Source: UBA11524 sp963642705
GTDB taxonomy: Bacteria > Bacillota > Clostridia > Christensenellales > Aristaeellaceae
Direction of reading: 5' to 3'
DNA length: 27,430 nt
Assembly: GCA_963642705.1 (NCBI GenBank)
Contig: CAVIHU010000025.1
Coordinates: forward strand, 1 to 27,430
In this document: positions 1-7,741 of the stretch, in pieces
How the letters are laid out: each line of letters starts with the position of its first letter
How positions within the stretch are numbered: position 1 is the first letter of the stretch
The notes under the pieces: generated by a model
Told to the model about the DNA's origin: nothing
Databases searched by the model: none
What the model saw: only the letters and a program-made list of their open reading frames with translations
Program-made: the position numbers and the translations under genes

Positions 1-55
1 ACGCATGTGCCATATCGATTTTGCTTCCATGGGTCATATCTCTTTACAACACAGA
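1..55. repeat. Left arm of 55-bp perfect inverted repeat at the window ends
   Basis: The first 55 bases are the exact reverse complement of the last 55; the next base on each side differs. The length equals a common maximum k-mer (55), so this most likely marks where assembly stopped at a repeat that flanks this segment in opposite orientations. Read outward (minus strand) it contains an ATG preceded by a weak AAGAG, giving a short open frame beginning MTHGSKIDMAHA that runs off the end. This could be the start of a multicopy gene such as a transposase, but nothing in it is diagnostic. Confidence 0.85.
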
Positions 56-85
56 GTCAGAGCGCACGAAATTTGGAAAAACAGG

Positions 86-114
86 TTGCAACTTCAGGCT
101 GTTTATGCTATAAT
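86..114 (+). promoter_or_regulatory. Promoter of tRNA-Leu
   Basis: A -35 box TTGCAA (86-91), a 17-bp spacer and a perfect -10 box TATAAT (109-114) place transcription start near 121, a few bases before the tRNA. This is a typical strong housekeeping (sigma-A type) stable-RNA promoter. Confidence 0.85.
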
Positions 115-125
115 AAGCATTGCTT

Positions 126-211
126 GCCGGAATGGCGGAATGGCAGACGCGACGGACTCAAAATCCGTTGGCAGCAATGTCGTGTGGGTTCAAGTCCCAC
201 TTCCGGCACCA
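126..211 (+). tRNA. tRNA-Leu, anticodon CAA
   Basis: The acceptor stem GCCGGAA (126-132) pairs perfectly with TTCCGGC (201-207), followed by discriminator A and an encoded CCA (209-211). The anticodon stem ACGGA/TCCGT encloses loop CTCAAAA with anticodon CAA at 159-161, reading UUG. A long variable arm and the T arm GTGGG-TTCAAGT-CCCAC fit a class II leucine tRNA. It is transcribed alone, between its own promoter and terminator. Confidence 0.97.
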
Positions 212-216
212 GACAA

Positions 217-273
217 AAATAATCCGAACCGGATCTCCATAATCGGAGATAGGTTCGGATTATTTGTTTTTTT
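217..273 (+). terminator. Rho-independent terminator after tRNA-Leu
   Basis: A 14-bp stem (217-230 with 252-265) carries an inner stem ATCTCC/GGAGAT (233-238 with 245-250) and is followed, one base later, by seven T residues (267-273). It begins a few bases after the tRNA CCA end. Confidence 0.93.
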
Positions 274-403
274 GAACGTTTTGAAGATATGCACTTCGGA
301 AACGGCATGTTGAAGCGTCCGGAATCCAAATCGCGAAGAGCAGGAGGGACAAGGCCGAAGCGTGTCTGAATGCCATTGTGATACCGCACAAAGGAGATGG
401 CAC

Positions 404-434
404 AAAAAAAGGGGACAGCAGCACAGTGCTGTCC
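404..434 (-). terminator. Rho-independent terminator after htpG
   Basis: On the minus strand, stem GGACAGCA/TGCTGTCC (427-434 with 413-420) with a 6-nt loop is followed by a T run (A tract 404-410 on plus). It lies about 15 bases past the htpG stop codon, so htpG appears to be transcribed alone. Confidence 0.88.
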
Positions 435-448
435 TCCTGAATAGGGGC

Positions 449-2365
449 TTACTTCACGGCCATGGCAACGAGCTTCTGGCTGCGCTTGATGAACGCGGTG
501 ATTTCGTCTGCCTCCAGCGGCTGAGCGCTCATGCGTGCGAGGTCGTAGAGCTGCTGGCAGAGCATTTGCGTCTGCTCATCCTCGGCATCGCGGTTTGCAA
601 GCGCCTGAACGGTCGCGTTGCGGCGGTTGAGCACGAGCGTGAAGCGGTCAGGCATGTCGAAGGACTGACCGTACAGGCGGCTCATTTCCTTCATGCGGCG
701 AATCTGCTCGTCCTCGGTGACCATCGCAGGCAAGTCGGCATCGGACAGGCTCTGCAGCTGCACGGGCAGGTCGTCCTTGCCAAGCGCCTTGCGGAACATC
801 GCCTGCAGCGTCTCCTGGCTCAGCTCCTTACCTTCCTCGGAATCCTCGACAAGACCTGACACGTCCGCATCGACACGCGCAAATGTCAGTCCCTCCTCGC
901 CGCCGGAATACTCCATGAAGGACTGGAAGTTGCTGTCGATGATGTGATCCATAACGACAACATCGATGCCGCGGCTGGTATACAGCGCGACGCTCGCCGC
1001 CTGACGTTTCGGGTCGTTCGTGTAGTAGACCTTGAGCTCCGTCTTTCCGTCCTCGCCGGTCTTGCCGGTCTTGTCAGCGTTGGCGGTCTTGTACTCCTCC
1101 AGCGTCAGATAGCGGTCGTCCGTCGTCTTGTAGAGGATGGCCTTCTTCACCTGGTCGTAGAACTTCTGGTCACGCATCGCGCCGAACTTGACGAATGGGG
1201 CAATATCATCCCAGTACTTCTGATATGTCTCGCGTTCGGTGTTGAACAGGCCGCAGAGGCGATCCGCCACCTTCTTGGTAATGTGCGCGGAAATCTTGCG
1301 GACGGTACCGTCATTCTGCAGGAAGGAACGGCTGACGTTCAGCGGCAGGTCGGGGCAGTCAATGACACCCTTGAGCAGCGTCAGGAACTCAGGGATGACC
1401 TCCTTGACGTTATCCGCGACGAACACCTGACCCGCGAACAGCTTGACCTGACCCTCGTACTTGCCGAAATCATTGCGGAGCTTCGGGAAATACAGGATGC
1501 CCTTGAGGTTGAACGGATAATCGACATTCAGATGCACCCAGAACAGCGGATCCTCCCAGCCGAACATCTTGTGATAGAAGTCGATGTATTCCTTATCCTC
1601 GCAGTCGCTTGGCTTCTTAAGCCAGAGCGGCTTTGTGTCATTGAGGAGGCTGGGCTTGGGTTCCTCGACCACCTTGCGCTTCTTGGGCGTGCCGTCCTCG
1701 TTCGTTTCGCCCTCGATGGTTTCCTCACGCTCGATGGGCTTTGCGTTGGCGTCCATCAGATAGATCGGGTACGCCATATAGCCGCAATAGCGCGTCAGCA
1801 CCTCGCGGACGCGGTAGAGCTCCAGAAATTCTTTTTCTTCGTCCGCAATGTGCAGGATGATGCTCGAGCCGTGCGCCGTCCGCGTGCCCGCCTCGATGGC
1901 GTAGCTCATGCCGTCAGCGCTCGTCCAGTGCACAGGCTCCGCGCCCTCCTGACAGGACAGCGTTTCGATCTCAACGTTTTCAGACACCATGAACACGCTG
2001 TAGAAGCCCAGACCAAAGTGACCGATGATGTCGCCCTTCTTCTCATCGCCCTCGAACTTCTTCATGAATTCCGTCGCGCCGGAGAATGCAACCTGGTTGA
2101 TATAGCGCTTCACCTCATCCTCGGTCATGCCGATGCCGGTATCGCTGATGGTCAGCGTCTTGTTCTCCTTGTCCACCGTGATCGTGACGGACATTTCGCT
2201 CTCGTCCTCGGGATGGAGCATCTTATACTTTGTGATGGCGTCGCAGCCGTTGCTGACGACCTCACGAAGGAAAATATCCTTGTCGGAATACAGCCAGCGC
2301 TTAATGACCGGCATGATGTTTTGCGCGTCAATCGATACAGAGCCCTTTTCCATTTCAATCGCCAT
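449..2365 (-). CDS. htpG: Molecular chaperone HtpG (Hsp90)
   Basis: Bacterial Hsp90, an ATP-dependent dimeric cytosolic chaperone that remodels late folding intermediates. The 638-residue length is normal for the family. The N-terminal GHKL ATPase domain is visible as REVVSNGCDAITK (ATP-binding Asn/Asp helix), SDTGIGMTEDEV (the D-x-G-x-G motif) and GHFGLGFYSVFMV (lid glycine motif); middle-domain signatures include FVADN and SFLQND. The start ATG at 2365 was chosen because AAGGAGG (2374-2380) lies 8 nt upstream; the ATG six bases further upstream sits too close to that site. The gene is monocistronic, with its own promoter, terminator and a perfect CIRCE upstream, implying HrcA control. The N-terminal helix has NGCDA where many homologues have NASDA, a minor variant. 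Confidence 0.97.
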   Translation of the reverse strand: MAIEMEKGSVSIDAQNIMPVIKRWLYSDKDIFLREVVSNGCDAITKYKMLHPEDESEMSVTITVDKENKTLTISDTGIGMTEDEVKRYINQVAFSGATEFMKKFEGDEKKGDIIGHFGLGFYSVFMVSENVEIETLSCQEGAEPVHWTSADGMSYAIEAGTRTAHGSSIILHIADEEKEFLELYRVREVLTRYCGYMAYPIYLMDANAKPIEREETIEGETNEDGTPKKRKVVEEPKPSLLNDTKPLWLKKPSDCEDKEYIDFYHKMFGWEDPLFWVHLNVDYPFNLKGILYFPKLRNDFGKYEGQVKLFAGQVFVADNVKEVIPEFLTLLKGVIDCPDLPLNVSRSFLQNDGTVRKISAHITKKVADRLCGLFNTERETYQKYWDDIAPFVKFGAMRDQKFYDQVKKAILYKTTDDRYLTLEEYKTANADKTGKTGEDGKTELKVYYTNDPKRQAASVALYTSRGIDVVVMDHIIDSNFQSFMEYSGGEEGLTFARVDADVSGLVEDSEEGKELSQETLQAMFRKALGKDDLPVQLQSLSDADLPAMVTEDEQIRRMKEMSRLYGQSFDMPDRFTLVLNRRNATVQALANRDAEDEQTQMLCQQLYDLARMSAQPLEADEITAFIKRSQKLVAMAVK

Positions 2366-2459
2366 AATCATTTCCTCCTTGGAAGCTTTTTCAGGCAGCG
2401 CCGCATAAGGAACGGCACCGTCATGCTTGATTTCAGGCAGGTTTACACCCGCAGAACGT

Positions 2460-2488
2460 ATTGTAGCACGCTTTTCGCCGAAATGCAA
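2460..2488 (-). promoter_or_regulatory. htpG promoter
   Basis: On the minus strand, -35 TTGCAT (2483-2488), a 17-bp spacer and -10 TACAAT (2460-2465) predict transcription start near 2453, leaving a leader of roughly 88 nt before the start codon at 2365. The CIRCE begins 7 bp upstream of this -35 box. Confidence 0.75.
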
Positions 2489-2495
2489 TAGAAAA

Positions 2496-2522
2496 TTAGC
2501 ACTCAATGAAAAAGAGTGCTAA
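2496..2522 (-). promoter_or_regulatory. CIRCE operator (HrcA binding site) upstream of htpG
   Basis: TTAGCACTC (2496-2504), nine bases, GAGTGCTAA (2514-2522) matches the CIRCE consensus TTAGCACTC-N9-GAGTGCTAA at all 18 positions. CIRCE is the binding site of the heat-shock repressor HrcA, usually found at groES and dnaK operons. Here the only coding gene it can serve is htpG. It sits upstream of the predicted -35 rather than between promoter and start codon, the commoner arrangement. Confidence 0.95.
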
Positions 2523-2562
2523 CAATTTTGGACTTTTTTGCCGAAGGGACGTTTCAAGGCGT

Positions 2563-2780
2563 CAAACAGCGCTACGGATGTGCCTGACAGGCTGTTATCC
2601 GCGTGAGCGCTACATCCTGACGGACAAGCTGTCCACGCGGCATAAGAGGGGGGACATCTGCCCCTTGTTCGAGGCAGAGCTGGAAGCGTGCGGCATCAAC
2701 TGCTTTGACCTCTGCCCGATGCACGCGCAGGACAAGAACACCTTCGCTAAGCACAAGCGCCTGCATGCATGCGAAACGGC
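2563..2780 (+). pseudogene. Decayed fragment of an aldo/keto reductase
   Basis: One plus frame contains YPRERYILTDKLS, then ICPLFEAELEACGINCFDLC, then PMHAQDKNTFAKHKRLHA. This strongly resembles the central part of clostridial ferredoxin-type aldo/keto reductases (typical pattern: KL..W, the EQLE-CG..YFD-Y..HA segment, and a following YK-LHA-E helix). Only about 70 residues remain of a family of roughly 300-400. There is no N-terminal barrel start with a catalytic Asp/Tyr, and the frame runs directly into a palindrome. Family assignment is by recalled motif pattern, not alignment. Confidence 0.6.
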
Positions 2781-2833
2781 AATGATATGTCCCCCCAAAT
2801 GCCGGGTGTCCAGCACTGGGGGGACATGTCATT
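2781..2833. repeat. 17-bp inverted repeat (long hairpin)
   Basis: AATGATATGTCCCCCCA (2781-2797) pairs with TGGGGGGACATGTCATT (2817-2833), with 16 Watson-Crick pairs and one G-T, around a 19-nt loop. No T run follows directly on either strand, so it is not a classic terminator, although it lies beyond the stop of the long minus-strand operon (2900). It abuts the end of the aldo/keto reductase remnant and could be a MITE-like scar or an RNA-stabilising hairpin. Confidence 0.7.
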
Positions 2834-2899
2834 TTGAGCAGATGCTTTTTAGTTGACTGTGCTGTGCGCTGAAGGCGTTCTGCGAACCTTGTCCGCTTT

Positions 2900-5800
2900 T
2901 TAGTCTGTTGCAGAGCCGTCCTCTTCCGGAACGGGCGCCGCGGCGATATCCACCGTGCCAGTCTCGGTCAGGGGCATAATCAGGTAACGGTCAGAGAAGA
3001 GAATGCTGGTGAAGGGCACCTTCGTCAGCTCATCATCCTGATAGGGCGCAATGAACATGCTCTCCTGATTCACTGCATTCATTCGCAGGAGGAAGCTCTC
3101 GCCGAACGTTTTTTCATCGTAGCGGTCGAGGCTCGTCAGCAGCTTTGCAACCGGCTCCAGGCTGACCAGCACGGACGCATTCGGCAGCAGACTGCTGATG
3201 TCGATGTAGTTCCGGTTGATGACCATCTCCGTGCGGACGTTCCAGCCGCCGGAAACAGCGCCGTCAGGCAGGTCGACCGGCTCGATGGTGATGCGGAAGA
3301 CCGTCGTCGTCAGGTTGCCGCCTGCCTGCTTGATTGCTTTTTCCATGTCCTCGGACAGGAAGTCGGTCAGGCGAAGCATCACAGCGGCGTTCCTGTTGGA
3401 GAAGGAGATACAGTCAACGCCGGCGTTGTTCATGTACTTCAGGCTCATATAGCCGAAGCGCAGCGTCCGCGAACCGTAAACCGGGCTGCCGTAGGAGTCG
3501 GTGACGTAGCCGCCGTCCTTGTTCAGCTCCGCCTCGGCGCTGATGCGCAGGAGCACCTCATCCGTTTCGCTGTTCCACACGAGCGAGGGCGTGAAGGGGC
3601 GCGCTTTGTCATCCGGCGTATTGCGCACGACGCTGCCCAACTCGCTGTAGGAGAGCACGAGCTGCTCCTGCGTCGTGATGGTGACGAACATCTTGCGCCC
3701 GTCCTTGCGTTCGATGCTCTGCTGGACGGGCGTCAGGCGTTCGCCTCCGCCTCCGCCGCCGTTTATGTCAGACGGCAGAATGGTGAATTCCGCCGCGTCA
3801 TCCACAAGCTTGAGCGTGTAGTAATCCGCCGCGCTCAGGCTCGAAATGTCGAAGGCGTAATTGCCTGCCTCCTCGCCTGCCGCGCGCGACAACGTTCCGC
3901 GCACGGTATCGCCGTCAAGCAGCCCGATGACCGTGTAGGTAAAGCGCGAAGGATCCGCTTCGCCCTCGTTTTTCTGCTGATTGGCGTCAGGAGAGATGAT
4001 CAGGGTGATTTTGTTGATGGAGAAGGAGATATCTGCCGTGCCTGGCAGGTAAAGCGGATCGCCCTCCGGGATTTTAACGTGCATGACGTAGCTGCCGACA
4101 TAGAACGGCAGTCCGCCGATAAGGCTGTTGCCGGAGTACGTAACGGTTGCGGTCTCGGGCAATGTCATGCGCGGACGATAGGTTTTGCCGGAGTAAGTGG
4201 CATTCGCGGTTCTTGCCGGTGTCCACCTCACGCGGTGCACATGGAAGCATTCATCGCTGAAGGAGAAGCCGTCCGTGTTATCCGCGCTGAGCGTCACGTT
4301 CTCCTCTGCGGAGGCATAGACGCGGAAGATGACGATATCGCCCGCCTTCAGTCCGCTGACGGTGACCTTGCCGTCCACAGCGGTGTATTGCGCGGCGTCG
4401 CTCTGGTAGGTATCGGGCATGGAGGCCGGCGCCTCACCGGAATACAGCTGCACGCCGGCCGTCTTTGCGCCGTCCGCAGTGAAGGTGATGACGAGCGAGC
4501 CGTCCTCCTGGTCAACCATGGCGATATTGGTGATTTCAAGACCTGTCACGGCTGTGCCGGACTTGTCCGTGATGACGGCTGTGTACACGTTTTCGCCGTC
4601 AGTCGCGGCAATGTCGGTGCCGTCAAGGTTCTCGAAGCCCCACAGGCGGAGCGTGCCGTCATAATGCGTGGTGTACTGGTACTGCTGACCGCCGATGAGC
4701 ACCTTCAGCGACACATTCGGAACAGGATTGCCCTGCGCATCCTTGATGGTGATGGTGGTGCATTCCTGCGCGTCGCTGCCCTCAACGAGAATATTGCCCT
4801 TCAGCGTGATACCGTCAAGCGAGCTTTGTCCCCGGATGACGAGCCGTCCGCTGTCGACATTCAGTGTCACGGAGGCGTTGCTGATCGCGATGGGCTGTTC
4901 GCCGTCAGACAGCAGCGCGTTATTGCCGGTCAGCGTGACATTCAGCGAGCCATCCTCCACCCGGAGGACGCTGCCGCTGCTATGGAGCTGCACGGTGCGC
5001 AGCGTTGCCGTTGCTTTCACCCCTGCGGAATGAATGGTGCCGTCCAGATAGTCGTTTCTGCCGTTGACGATAAATTCCTTTGCGTCCGCCGCGTCCGCAT
5101 TCGGTGCTTCCTCGGTCAGCGTGAACGTCAGCGTCTGCTTTTCAACGGTCGTCACGGTCACATTGTTCGCGTCCGCTTCGATGGAATAGCTGCTGTCCGA
5201 TGCGCATGCCGGCAGGAGCAGCGCACCTGATGGATTCATCAGCAGCGGCACATTCGCGCCATCCAGCATAACCTTCTGACGGGACAGCGGCACGGAAACG
5301 TTGTACGCCGCATAGCCATCCGGCGCGTCCGACAGTACGGCCGGACCCGACAGGAAATTCACGCCGGCAGGCAGACTGCCCTGCACACTCAGCAGTCCAT
5401 CGACCGTGACGCGCGGCGCAGCACCCATCAGTGGCATGCTGCCGCTGCCGTCAAGGATGGTTTCACCGCGGATAATCAGGTCATAGGACGCGCCTGCCTC
5501 GATCAGCGTGCCGGACGCAGCCGCTTCATCGAGGATGACGGTTACATTCTCCTCCATGATTTCCAGCACCGTGCCGTCGGCAATCGTGCCGGAAAGCGTG
5601 TAGACGTTGCCGCCCTTGAGCGTATTCCGCTGCCCCTGCGTGATGGTTCCCTCATCGCCGGCAGGTGCTTTGGCGGTCTGACGCACCGTCATGGTGCCTT
5701 CCGCAACGGCTGACGTCCATTGCATGCCGTCGGACGGCGCAGCCAGCCACAGGTACAGCATGCCGTCCGCATCGGGCGTCACGGTCCATGTGTACTTTTC

Positions 5801-6940
5801 GCCCTCGACCAGCACGTTCTGCACGCCGGACGCGGCGAAATCAAAGCGCTTGCGTCCTGTCTTTTCGGTCATGTCCGCCTTGACGCTTGCGCCGTCCACC
5901 ATGATATCTCCGTTATTCCTGACGGTGTCGATTTTCAGCGCACCGCCCTGAGAGAAAATCACCATGGCATCCTGACCAATCGTCAGCGTGCCGATGCTGC
6001 CGGTCATGCCGTCTTTGGCGCTGATGTACACAATGGCATTGCTTTCGATGGTCAGCTTGTCGATTCTGGCATTGCGGAGCTCGAGAATCACGGCGCGGTT
6101 CTTCGCGATGCGGACATCCGCGCCGACACGCGTGCCGATGATGGCATACTCGCCGCTGCGGTAGAAGGTAGCGTCCGCCCGGTCAATGTCGATGATGCGA
6201 AGCGCATTGCTCAAGGCCATGACGGAATACGCGTCCTGCTGGTCAAGCAGCCACCGTCCCGCATCGCACAGCGGATAATCGAGGTTGTTGAGATCCTGCG
6301 CGATGTGCTCGCAGCCCTCAATCTCGCACTTCGGCGCATGCTCGCAATTAAGCGTCATGTGGTCGCACTGCGATTCGTCCCAGGGCGCTTCCTCTGTCGG
6401 TTCCGGCGACTCTGTCGCTTCTGCTGTAGGCGACGGCGTCGGTTCGGCTGAATCAGTCGGCGATTCCGTTGCTTCTGCTGTAGGCGACGGCGTCGGTTCG
6501 GCTGAATCAGTCGGCGATTCCGTCGCTTCTGCTGTAGGCGACGGCGTCGGTTCGGCTGAATCAGTCGGCGATTCCGTTGCTTCTGCTGTAGGCGACGGCG
6601 TCGGTTCGGCTGAATCAGTCGGCGATTCCGTTGCTTCTGCTGTAGGCGACGGCGTCGGTTCGGCTGAATCAGTCGGCGATTCCGTCGCTTCTGCTGTAGG
6701 CGACGGCGTCGGTTCGGCTGAATCAGTCGGCGATTCTGTCGCTTCTGCTGTCGGTTCCGCTGTCGGCGACTTCGTTGCTTCTTCTGTCGGCGACTGCGTC
6801 GCTTCCGCTGTGGCGGTTGGTTCAGGTGCCTCCGTCGGCGATTCTGTCGCTATATCTGTCGGGGTTGTCACGCCCTCGGCAAGAGAAACGCTCCCCAGAA
6901 GGAGACAGAGCGCCGTCATCAGGGCGCAAAAGCGTTTCAT
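2900..6940 (-). CDS. Large secreted adhesin-like protein with Pro/Thr/Ser repeat stalk
   Basis: A 1346-residue exported protein. A signal peptide (about residues 1-21, hydrophobic core LMTALCLLLGSVSL, cleavage near SLA-EG) is followed by a Pro/Thr/Ser/Glu-rich stalk (about 24-186) that includes six copies of an 18-residue unit. Next comes a Cys/His cluster (C192, H194, C199, H201, C205, C210, H212). The long body is beta-rich, with stretches resembling beta-helix or carbohydrate-binding folds, and around 4020-3780 a segment like an MBG domain (ADPSRFTYTVIGLLDGD, LSRAAGE..GNYAF). A Gly6 linker precedes a C-terminal region of unknown fold. There is no LPxTG motif or C-terminal membrane anchor, so attachment to the surface is unexplained. 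The start ATG at 6940 follows GGAGGTG at good spacing. It is the last gene of the minus-strand cluster, 86 bp after the cvpA-like gene. Function is inferred only from architecture. Confidence 0.85.
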   Translation of the reverse strand: MKRFCALMTALCLLLGSVSLAEGVTTPTDIATESPTEAPEPTATAEATQSPTEEATKSPTAEPTAEATESPTDSAEPTPSPTAEATESPTDSAEPTPSPTAEATESPTDSAEPTPSPTAEATESPTDSAEPTPSPTAEATESPTDSAEPTPSPTAEATESPTDSAEPTPSPTAEATESPEPTEEAPWDESQCDHMTLNCEHAPKCEIEGCEHIAQDLNNLDYPLCDAGRWLLDQQDAYSVMALSNALRIIDIDRADATFYRSGEYAIIGTRVGADVRIAKNRAVILELRNARIDKLTIESNAIVYISAKDGMTGSIGTLTIGQDAMVIFSQGGALKIDTVRNNGDIMVDGASVKADMTEKTGRKRFDFAASGVQNVLVEGEKYTWTVTPDADGMLYLWLAAPSDGMQWTSAVAEGTMTVRQTAKAPAGDEGTITQGQRNTLKGGNVYTLSGTIADGTVLEIMEENVTVILDEAAASGTLIEAGASYDLIIRGETILDGSGSMPLMGAAPRVTVDGLLSVQGSLPAGVNFLSGPAVLSDAPDGYAAYNVSVPLSRQKVMLDGANVPLLMNPSGALLLPACASDSSYSIEADANNVTVTTVEKQTLTFTLTEEAPNADAADAKEFIVNGRNDYLDGTIHSAGVKATATLRTVQLHSSGSVLRVEDGSLNVTLTGNNALLSDGEQPIAISNASVTLNVDSGRLVIRGQSSLDGITLKGNILVEGSDAQECTTITIKDAQGNPVPNVSLKVLIGGQQYQYTTHYDGTLRLWGFENLDGTDIAATDGENVYTAVITDKSGTAVTGLEITNIAMVDQEDGSLVITFTADGAKTAGVQLYSGEAPASMPDTYQSDAAQYTAVDGKVTVSGLKAGDIVIFRVYASAEENVTLSADNTDGFSFSDECFHVHRVRWTPARTANATYSGKTYRPRMTLPETATVTYSGNSLIGGLPFYVGSYVMHVKIPEGDPLYLPGTADISFSINKITLIISPDANQQKNEGEADPSRFTYTVIGLLDGDTVRGTLSRAAGEEAGNYAFDISSLSAADYYTLKLVDDAAEFTILPSDINGGGGGGERLTPVQQSIERKDGRKMFVTITTQEQLVLSYSELGSVVRNTPDDKARPFTPSLVWNSETDEVLLRISAEAELNKDGGYVTDSYGSPVYGSRTLRFGYMSLKYMNNAGVDCISFSNRNAAVMLRLTDFLSEDMEKAIKQAGGNLTTTVFRITIEPVDLPDGAVSGGWNVRTEMVINRNYIDISSLLPNASVLVSLEPVAKLLTSLDRYDEKTFGESFLLRMNAVNQESMFIAPYQDDELTKVPFTSILFSDRYLIMPLTETGTVDIAAAPVPEEDGSATD
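6411..6734 (-). repeat. Six tandem 54-bp repeats inside the adhesin-like gene
   Basis: Six 54-bp units begin at 6411, 6465, 6519, 6573, 6627 and 6681, followed by a partial unit. They are nearly identical; the visible differences are single C/T changes near the start of each unit. Each encodes 18 residues of the type SAEPTPSPTAEATESPTD. The unit length is a multiple of three, so gain or loss of units keeps the frame and changes stalk length. Confidence 0.95.
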
Positions 6941-7026
6941 ATCGTGTACACCTCCTACCATGCGCATGACGCAAAGATCATGTCACTCTATTAAACGAAT
7001 GAAAAGCGTTTTTCTTCCCGTTCTCC

Positions 7027-7734
7027 TCACAATTTTCCGTTCATAATGGCAAGGATCAGGTTGCCGTTGGAGAAGATCGGAGCAAGCGTACTCTGGTCAA
7101 TCAGCTCCGTCACCATGTCGATGGGCACAATCGTCTCGACCAGCGGCACAAGCGTGAACACAGCCAGGCAAATCAGCAGACCGCGCAGAAAACCGAATGC
7201 ACCGCCTGCCAGCGCGTTGAGCTGCTTGAGCACGGGGAACTTGAACACCGCCTTGAGCAGATTGAGCACAATTGCCAGCACGATATAGAGCACGAGGAAG
7301 CTGGCCAGGAAGCAGATGATGTTGATGCACGCCTGCAGGATGGTCTGGCTGACGTAATCCGACACCTGCGTCAGCCCCGAGGAGGCGAAAACGCCGTTTT
7401 CGAGGTTGACCTCCAGCAGCGTATCGAGCGGCGCGGGCAGATGCACCTTTTCCAGGATGCTGTTGATGCTGTCCGCTGTCAGCGTCGCGACGTCCGTCAT
7501 GGCTGTTTCGAGGTCGCCGATCCGGCTGGACGCATCCGTGTAGTGCAGCAGCGTGCGAATCAGCTCCGGCTGCGACTGCACATAGCTTGCCAGCTTCGGT
7601 CCGACCCAGAACGACGCGAGGAAGGACATGAGCCCGCAACCCATGTTCAGCACGCTCGCGATGAAGCCGCGATACAGCCCGAAGAGGATGGAAATGCCGA
7701 GAATGCCCAGAATGACATAGTCCACAATGTTCAT
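7027..7734 (-). CDS. CvpA family membrane protein
   Basis: A 235-residue integral membrane protein. The N-terminus IVDYVILGILGISILFGLYRG is the characteristic opening of CvpA-family proteins, and the later helix with GGAFGFLRGLLICLAVF matches the second half of the family (AL-GG-FGFLRG). Three to four hydrophobic segments lie at about 5-50, 140-170 and 185-210, with a longer soluble loop at 55-130 than in the short enterobacterial CvpA. The family is tied to envelope integrity and, in E. coli, colicin V production; its biochemical role is not settled. The ATG at 7734 was preferred to upstream starts because GGAGTGA precedes it and it begins 7 bp after the ykuD stop, implying co-transcription. 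Confidence 0.85.
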   Translation of the reverse strand: MNIVDYVILGILGISILFGLYRGFIASVLNMGCGLMSFLASFWVGPKLASYVQSQPELIRTLLHYTDASSRIGDLETAMTDVATLTADSINSILEKVHLPAPLDTLLEVNLENGVFASSGLTQVSDYVSQTILQACINIICFLASFLVLYIVLAIVLNLLKAVFKFPVLKQLNALAGGAFGFLRGLLICLAVFTLVPLVETIVPIDMVTELIDQSTLAPIFSNGNLILAIMNGKL

Positions 7735-7741
7735 TGCAGGC

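Noticed and set aside
1..55. Telomere-like end of a linear plasmid or phage
   Set aside because: The gene content is chromosomal housekeeping, no replication or terminal protein gene is present, and the 55-base length fits an assembly k-mer.
944..2491. Long plus-strand open frame opposite htpG (515 codons)
   Set aside because: It is the antisense shadow of htpG, has no family motifs and no ribosome binding site, while the minus frame is a full Hsp90.
4079..5230. Plus-strand open frame opposite the adhesin-like gene
   Set aside because: Low-complexity antisense translation without motifs; the minus frame is continuous from signal peptide to stop.
6411..6734. CRISPR array
   Set aside because: The units are directly tandem without spacers and keep one coding frame.
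6285..7046. Plus-strand frame with repeated VGDSVASAVG
   Set aside because: It is only the reverse reading of the 54-bp repeats encoding the Pro/Thr stalk.
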